Of a stretch of 64,000 nt of DNA, positions 60,732-64,000 are shown in pieces. A model generated the notes under the pieces. It was not told the DNA's origin. It worked only from the letters and a program-made list of their open reading frames with translations, and made no database searches. A program made the position numbers and the translations under genes. The DNA comes from Candidatus Lutibacillus vidarii (GTDB taxonomy: Bacteria; Actinomycetota; Actinomycetes; Actinomycetales; Dermatophilaceae): contig JADKGA010000003.1 in NCBI GenBank assembly GCA_016717165.1, positions 248,001 through 312,000 on the forward strand, given 5' to 3'. Position 1 is the first letter of the stretch; each line of letters begins with the position of its first letter.

Positions 60732-62519
60732 ATGGCGCTGACCACCGAACCCAGCGTGCGCACCCTGCCCGTGGCCGACATGGCCTCGGTCAAGGCGCAC
60801 ACCCGCGCGACCCTGTTGCGCCACCGGCGCCGGCTCGTGTCCGTCGTCGCGTTGCACGCCCTCGCCGCGACGGCGTCCCTGGCGGCGCCGCGGATCATCG
60901 GCGAGCTCGTCGACGGGGTCACTCACGGCATCACGGGGGCACAGGTCGACCGGCTCGCGGTGATCCTCGCGGTCGCCGTCGTCGTCCAGACCCTGGTCAC
61001 CTGGGCGGCGCGGCGGTCCTCGTTCATCCTCGGCGAGACGATCTTCGCCGACCTGCGCGAGGAGTTCCTCGACCGGGTCGTCGCGCTGCCGCTGTCGACC
61101 GTCGAGCGGGCCGGGACCGGCGACCTCGTGTCCCGGACGACGAACGACGTCGAGGCGCTCTCGTGGGTGGTGCGCTTCGGCATACCGTCGCTCTTCGTCG
61201 CCGTCGTCACCCTGCTCATCTACGGGACGGCCGCCCTGCTCACCGGCTGGCAGGTCGCCCTGGCGATGCTCGCGGGCGTGCCGATGATGTGGGCGTCGAC
61301 GCGGCGGTACCTGCGCTACGCCCCGGACGGCTACCTGCGCGAACGGGCGACCTATGCCGTCCTCAACGGCGTCGTCACCGAGAACGTCGAGGGCGCCCGG
61401 ACCGTCGATGCGCTGCGGCTCGGCGCGCGGCGGCGGGCCCGGGTCGACGAGGCGATCACGTCGTCCATGGCGGCCGAGACGTACACCCTGGGGCTGCGGG
61501 TGCGCTGGTTCCCGTCGGTGGAGTTCGCCTATATCGCCCCGATCGCGGTGACGCTGGTCTGGGGCGGATGGCTGGTCTCGGCCGGGCAGACGAGCATCGG
61601 CGTGGTCACCGCCGTCGCGCTCTACGTCCAGCAGCTGGCCGACCCGCTCGACGAGCTGCTCTCCTGGCTCGACGAGATCCAGGTCGGGGCGACCTCGCTG
61701 GCCCGGGTCATCGGCATCGCCGAGGTGCCCCCGGACCGGGTGGCCACCGACGAGGTGCCGGACGGTCAGGACCTGCTCGTCTCCGGCGCGCGCTATGCGT
61801 ACCGGGCCGGGCGCGACGTCCTGCGCGGCGTCGACCTCGACCTGCGTCCGGGCGAGCGGCTCGCCATCGTCGGGCCGTCCGGTGCCGGCAAGTCGACCCT
61901 CGGGCGGCTGCTCGCCGGGATCGATGGGCCGTCCGCCGGACGGGTGTCGGTCGGCGGGGTGCGTCTGGTCGACCTCGACCTCGACCGGCTCCGCGGCGAG
62001 GTCGCCCTGGTCACCCAAGAGCACCACGTCTTCGTCGGGACGCTCGCCGAGAACCTGCGGCTGGCCAAACCGGACGCCTCGGACGCCGAGCTGCTCGAGG
62101 TCATGGCGGCGGTCGACGCCCACGACTGGGTGGCCGCGTTGCCGGGCGGGCTCGGCACGGTCGTGGGTTCCGGGGGCCACGTGCTCAGCGAGGGCCAGTC
62201 GCAGCAGCTGGCGCTGGCCCGCCTGGTGCTGCGCGACCCGCACACCCTCGTCCTCGACGAGGCGACCTCGCTGCTGGACCCGCGGGCCGCTCGGCACCTC
62301 GAGCGCTCGCTGGCCGCAGTGGTCTCCGGCCGCACCGTCGTCGCGATCGCCCACCGGCTGCACACGGCGCACGACGCGGACCGCGTCGCCGTGGTCGAGG
62401 ACGGGCAGATCACCGAGATCGGCTCGCACGAGGAGCTGGTCGCCGCCGACGGCCCGTATGCCGCACTCTGGCGCTCGTGGCGGGACGAGCCGGCGGACGT
62501 CGGCACCTCCGCGAGCTGA
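60732..62519 (+). CDS. ABC exporter subunit with complete Walker A/B
   Basis: A 595-residue half-transporter that pairs with the preceding one. Membrane domain in residues about 1-310. The ABC domain has Walker A GPSGAGKSTLGRLLAG (about residue 380), Q-loop VTQEHHVFVG, Walker B LVLDEATSLLD with the catalytic Glu, and the H-loop AIAHRLHTA. The signature is LSEGQSQQLALARLV, with Gly changed to Glu, the deviation seen in the degenerate half-site of heterodimeric exporters. So the dimer has one working ATP site (this Walker A/B with the partner's FSGGQ) and one non-functional site, as in TM287/288 or BmrCD. A long hairpin follows the gene. Confidence 0.95.
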   Translation: MALTTEPSVRTLPVADMASVKAHTRATLLRHRRRLVSVVALHALAATASLAAPRIIGELVDGVTHGITGAQVDRLAVILAVAVVVQTLVTWAARRSSFILGETIFADLREEFLDRVVALPLSTVERAGTGDLVSRTTNDVEALSWVVRFGIPSLFVAVVTLLIYGTAALLTGWQVALAMLAGVPMMWASTRRYLRYAPDGYLRERATYAVLNGVVTENVEGARTVDALRLGARRRARVDEAITSSMAAETYTLGLRVRWFPSVEFAYIAPIAVTLVWGGWLVSAGQTSIGVVTAVALYVQQLADPLDELLSWLDEIQVGATSLARVIGIAEVPPDRVATDEVPDGQDLLVSGARYAYRAGRDVLRGVDLDLRPGERLAIVGPSGAGKSTLGRLLAGIDGPSAGRVSVGGVRLVDLDLDRLRGEVALVTQEHHVFVGTLAENLRLAKPDASDAELLEVMAAVDAHDWVAALPGGLGTVVGSGGHVLSEGQSQQLALARLVLRDPHTLVLDEATSLLDPRAARHLERSLAAVVSGRTVVAIAHRLHTAHDADRVAVVEDGQITEIGSHEELVAADGPYAALWRSWRDEPADVGTSAS

Positions 62520-62587
62520 CGCCCCGGCACCGGCGCGGTCGGGCGGTGAGCAGGGACCGGCAACGCCACGGTCAGGGTGCCGGCACC

Positions 62588-62645
62588 GCCACGGTTGTTC
62601 GGGTCTGTCACGGAAATATCAGTGGCAGACCCGAACAACCGTGGC
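62588..62645. terminator. Very long inverted repeat between convergent ABC and P450 genes
   Basis: Arms 62588-62611 and 62622-62645 pair over 24 bp with one G-T pair, around a 10-nt A+T-rich loop (GGAAATATCA). It lies between two convergent genes and probably terminates both. Part of the arm (GCCACGGT) recurs just upstream at 62564, so the structure may derive from a repeated element. Confidence 0.75.
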
Positions 62646-62711
62646 AGGTCGGGTCAGCGCAGGGGGGTGGAGGTCAGCGGGGGACGCGTCAGGGTGCGGT
62701 GGCGGTCGTGG

Positions 62712-64000
62712 TCAGCGGGCTCGGGTCCGCAGCGTGGCCGGGACCCCACGCCGTGGCCGCAGGGTGACCGCGGCCTGGTTGCCCGGCTCGAAGTCCTCGG
62801 CCACCTCGGCGTGGAACTCCCGCGCGAGCCGGGCCAGGACCACGGTGGTCTCCATCTGGGCCATCGTCGCGCCGATGCAGATCCGCGCTCCGGCCCCGAA
62901 CGGAAGATAGGCCCCGCGCGGGGCACCGGCGGCGCGTTCGTCATACACACCGGTCGGGTCGAGCCAGCGGCGCGGGGCGAAGGTCAGCGGGTCCGACCAC
63001 GACCGAGGGTCGCGGTGCAGCGCATAGATGGAGATCAGGCACAAGGTGCCGCCGCGGAGCCGGTGCCCGCCGAGGTCCTGGTCGACGAGCAGCCGCCGTC
63101 CGATGCTGTGCGCCGGCGGGTGCAGCCGCATCGACTCGGCGACAACCGCTCGGGTGCGGTGCAGGGCGTGCCAGTCGGCCCGGGCGATCGCGCTCTCGGT
63201 GGACGGGTCGTCCAGCTCGACCTCGAGCCAGCGCCGGGCCTCGGGGTTGCGGCTCAGCTCGAACCACGCCCACGCCAACGCGACCGCCGTCGTCTCGTGC
63301 CCGGCCAGCAGCAGGGTCAGCGCCTCGTCGCGCACCTGCTGGCGCGGCATGGGCCGGCCCTCCTCGTCGCGGACCGCGAGGAGAGCGCCGAGCAGGTCGT
63401 TCCCGCCGGGGTCAGGCCGGGCGGCGCGCTCCTCGACAAGCCGCTCGACCACGGCGTCGAGCTCAGCCCCGGCCCGTCGCAGCGCGGACCGCACCGGGTT
63501 CGGCACCCGGAGCAGGGCGAAGCCGAACGGTCGGATGAGTGTGGGGAAGATCGGCAGCAGGATGTCGAGGGCGCGGGCGATCCGGTCCGCGTCGCCGCGC
63601 AGGTCGGTGCCGAAGAGGGCCTGGCCGACGATGTCGAGCGCGACCGAGCCCATCTCGTCGAGCAGGTCGACCCGGACGCCGTCAGTCCAGGCGCTCGCCC
63701 GTGCCTCAGCGACCGACACCGCCACCATCCCGTAGCCCGCCACCTTCTCGGGCGTGAACAGGGGGTTGATCAGCCTGCGCTGCCTTCGGTGCAGGTCTCC
63801 CCCGGCGGTGAGCAGCCCGTCGCCGAGGAGGAACTTCAAGGCGTCTATCCCCCGGCCCTTGCCGACACCGGACGGACGGGTCAGCAGGTCACGGGCCAAG
63901 CCCGGGTCGCCGATGAGGACGACATCGCGCGGACCGGCCCGCAGTGGGACGAGATCCCGGCCAGCGGTGAGCGCGGCCATCCGGTCGGGCAGGCCGTCCG
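62712..64000 (-). CDS. Cytochrome P450 (N-terminus off window)
   Basis: A cytochrome P450 of at least 429 residues; the frame is open to the window edge, and a start at 63980 is possible but a few more residues probably precede it. Motifs: I-helix oxygen-binding LLLAGHETTAVALAW, K-helix AESMRLHPPAHS (ExxR), the PERF-like region TFAPRRWLD, and the heme-cysteine loop YLPFGAGARICIGATMAQME. The GHETT/xPPA pattern resembles eukaryotic-like CYP families (CYP102/CYP1xx type) found in actinobacteria. No ferredoxin or reductase lies alongside. Role unknown; oxidation of a lipid or hydrophobic compound is typical. Confidence 0.93.
   Translation of the reverse strand, partial: DGLPDRMAALTAGRDLVPLRAGPRDVVLIGDPGLARDLLTRPSGVGKGRGIDALKFLLGDGLLTAGGDLHRRQRRLINPLFTPEKVAGYGMVAVSVAEARASAWTDGVRVDLLDEMGSVALDIVGQALFGTDLRGDADRIARALDILLPIFPTLIRPFGFALLRVPNPVRSALRRAGAELDAVVERLVEERAARPDPGGNDLLGALLAVRDEEGRPMPRQQVRDEALTLLLAGHETTAVALAWAWFELSRNPEARRWLEVELDDPSTESAIARADWHALHRTRAVVAESMRLHPPAHSIGRRLLVDQDLGGHRLRGGTLCLISIYALHRDPRSWSDPLTFAPRRWLDPTGVYDERAAGAPRGAYLPFGAGARICIGATMAQMETTVVLARLAREFHAEVAEDFEPGNQAAVTLRPRRGVPATLRTRAR

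Overview
The window is about 71% G+C, densely coded on both strands, and has GTG starts and many GTGA/ATGA overlaps. Gene order and content point to an aerobic actinobacterium: folD-DUF3017, purH-purN-DUF6350-sucD-sucC, monomeric NADP isocitrate dehydrogenase, murT/gatD, and a PspC-histidine kinase system. Micrococcales, perhaps Intrasporangiaceae, is my inference; no rRNA, tRNA or other taxonomic marker is present. I saw no tRNA, rRNA, CRISPR array, insertion sequence or prophage.

Layout. 1-7.1 kb: a beta-galactoside locus, with a CUT1 sugar ABC transporter (minus strand) divergent from a GH42 beta-galactosidase, a DeoR regulator and galactokinase. 7.1-8.5 kb: the remnant of a histidine kinase followed by its orphan NarL-type response regulator. 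8.5-10.8 kb: a three-gene sulfur operon (sulfide:quinone oxidoreductase-like flavoprotein, DsrC/TusE-like carrier, DsrE2-like protein) behind a CsoR/CstR-like operator. 10.9-16.8 kb: VanW-family protein, a large SARP/AfsR-type STAND regulator and an S10 serine carboxypeptidase. 16.9-18.6 kb: two secreted peptidoglycan peptidases (M15 and M74) with peptidoglycan-binding domains. 18.7-31 kb: central metabolism (ornithine cyclodeaminase family, icd, aqpZ, mdh, DUF3017, folD, purH, purN, DUF6350, sucD, sucC). 31.5-41.6 kb: B12-binding protein, M23 peptidase, PcrA/UvrD helicase, GNAT, a broken quinone reductase, a CPVC membrane protein, a zinc-free alcohol dehydrogenase-like gene with its TetR regulator, vapBC, a MOSC protein. 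41.6-45.4 kb: a PspC/ToastRack envelope-stress two-component locus. 45.4-49.9 kb: NUDIX, a GT4 glycosyltransferase, PIG-L deacetylase and LPG-synthase-like membrane protein, then a second vapBC. 50-54.7 kb: murT and gatD separated by a 2.5 kb group of secreted proteins (amidase, exported protein, lipoprotein). 54.8-64 kb: VOC protein, guaA, DUF3817, SURF1, a heterodimeric ABC exporter and a cytochrome P450 running off the end.

Most notable: (i) two loci 27 kb apart carry the same 6-4-6 palindrome family (ATACCC-N4-GGGTAT) with exactly 9 nt between it and the start codon, one before the sulfur operon and one before a CPVC-motif membrane protein, suggesting a small persulfide- or copper-responsive regulon; (ii) the octamer GGCATACC/GGTATGCC occurs about 27 times where about two are expected, in several reading phases and in a non-coding hairpin; (iii) murT and gatD are separated; (iv) about ten genes carry single-base frame breaks, most of them in G/C runs, including pcrA. 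The last looks more like sequence error than decay and should be resolved before any gene here is called a pseudogene.
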